DNA from: Bacteroidota bacterium
Lineage (GTDB): Bacteria > Bacteroidota > Bacteroidia > Bacteroidales > Tannerellaceae
Reading direction: 5' to 3'
Length of the DNA: 40,724 bases
Assembly: GCA_023429375.1 (NCBI GenBank)
Contig: JAEYVY010000004.1
Location: 1-40,724 of the forward strand
Part shown: positions 40,709-40,724 of the stretch, one piece after another
Position numbering within the stretch: the first letter of the stretch is position 1
Layout of the letters: each line of letters starts with the position of its first letter
Translations under genes and position numbers: made by a program
Notes under the pieces: model-generated
The model's database searches: none
Told to the model about the DNA's origin: nothing
The model's input: only the letters and a program-made list of their open reading frames with translations

Positions 40709-40724
40709 CCTTTCAGATGAAAGG
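40709..40724 (+). terminator. possible terminator stem at the right edge
   Basis: CCTTTC-AGAT-GAAAGG forms a perfect 6-bp hairpin in the last 16 bases, 33 bp after the receptor stop. A following T-run would be beyond the window. Confidence 0.5.

Overview
The window is chromosomal DNA of a member of the Bacteroidales (phylum Bacteroidota). Three things point there: many genes are preceded by the Bacteroidota sigma-ABfr -7 box TAnnTTTG rather than a TATAAT box; Shine-Dalgarno sequences are weak or absent; and the gene families are lineage-typical (PorU/PorV, DUF4834, DUF4625, LytS/LytTR pairs, CarboxypepD_reg-type TonB receptors, the GH123/DUF4091 family). A PorU-PorV pair in an otherwise gut-type gene set fits a Parabacteroides/Tannerella/Porphyromonas-like genus better than Bacteroides. 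Species cannot be fixed by eye.

Layout. Positions 1-1200 form a gene-poor flank: the tail of an open frame, a pair of direct repeats resembling an IS21-type end, a strong terminator and a nested palindromic repeat. Positions 1213-14523 are mostly housekeeping: rex, a FAH-family hydrolase, porU-porV (type IX secretion), ispF, a SUI1-like factor, an AddA-like helicase/nuclease, psd-pssA-DUF4834 (phosphatidylethanolamine synthesis), then tadA with a small RHH-like gene, divergent from yraN and an MmcQ/YjbR gene. Positions 14513-19142 hold birA, pyrH, a U32 tRNA/rRNA-modification type protein, a thioesterase and dprA. Positions 19277-25667 are one efflux locus: TolC-like channel, MacA-like adaptor, MacB-like ATPase and permease, and a LytS/LytTR two-component pair. 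Positions 25743-29097 carry a LolD-like ATPase, a neurotransmitter:sodium symporter family transporter, an HhH protein and a small membrane protein. Positions 29098-30367 are a long leader followed by a cold-shock-domain protein and an RRM/RGG-type RNA-binding protein, closed by a clear terminator. A lone GH123-type glycosidase lies on the minus strand (30428-32194).

The most striking region is 32287-40675. It reads as a zinc-uptake locus: a Fur/Zur-type regulator, a His-rich DUF4625 lipoprotein and a ZnuD-like TonB receptor on the minus strand, and divergently a LolD-type ATPase, an FtsX/MacB-type permease with a very His-rich periplasmic loop, a DUF3299-like periplasmic protein with a CxxC, a His-rich 117-residue membrane protein and a second TonB receptor. 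A perfect 7-1-7 inverted repeat (TGCAACA-C-TGTTGCA) sits between the divergent promoters and is the obvious candidate Zur operator. The arrangement resembles the Zur-controlled PA4063-PA4066 and Vibrio Zrg zinc systems, with outer-membrane receptors and extra His-rich parts built in.

At RNA level there is a well-formed potential H-type pseudoknot between pyrH and the U32 gene, and a roughly 290-nt leader before the cold-shock gene with mutually exclusive hairpins. No tRNA, rRNA or CRISPR array was recognised.
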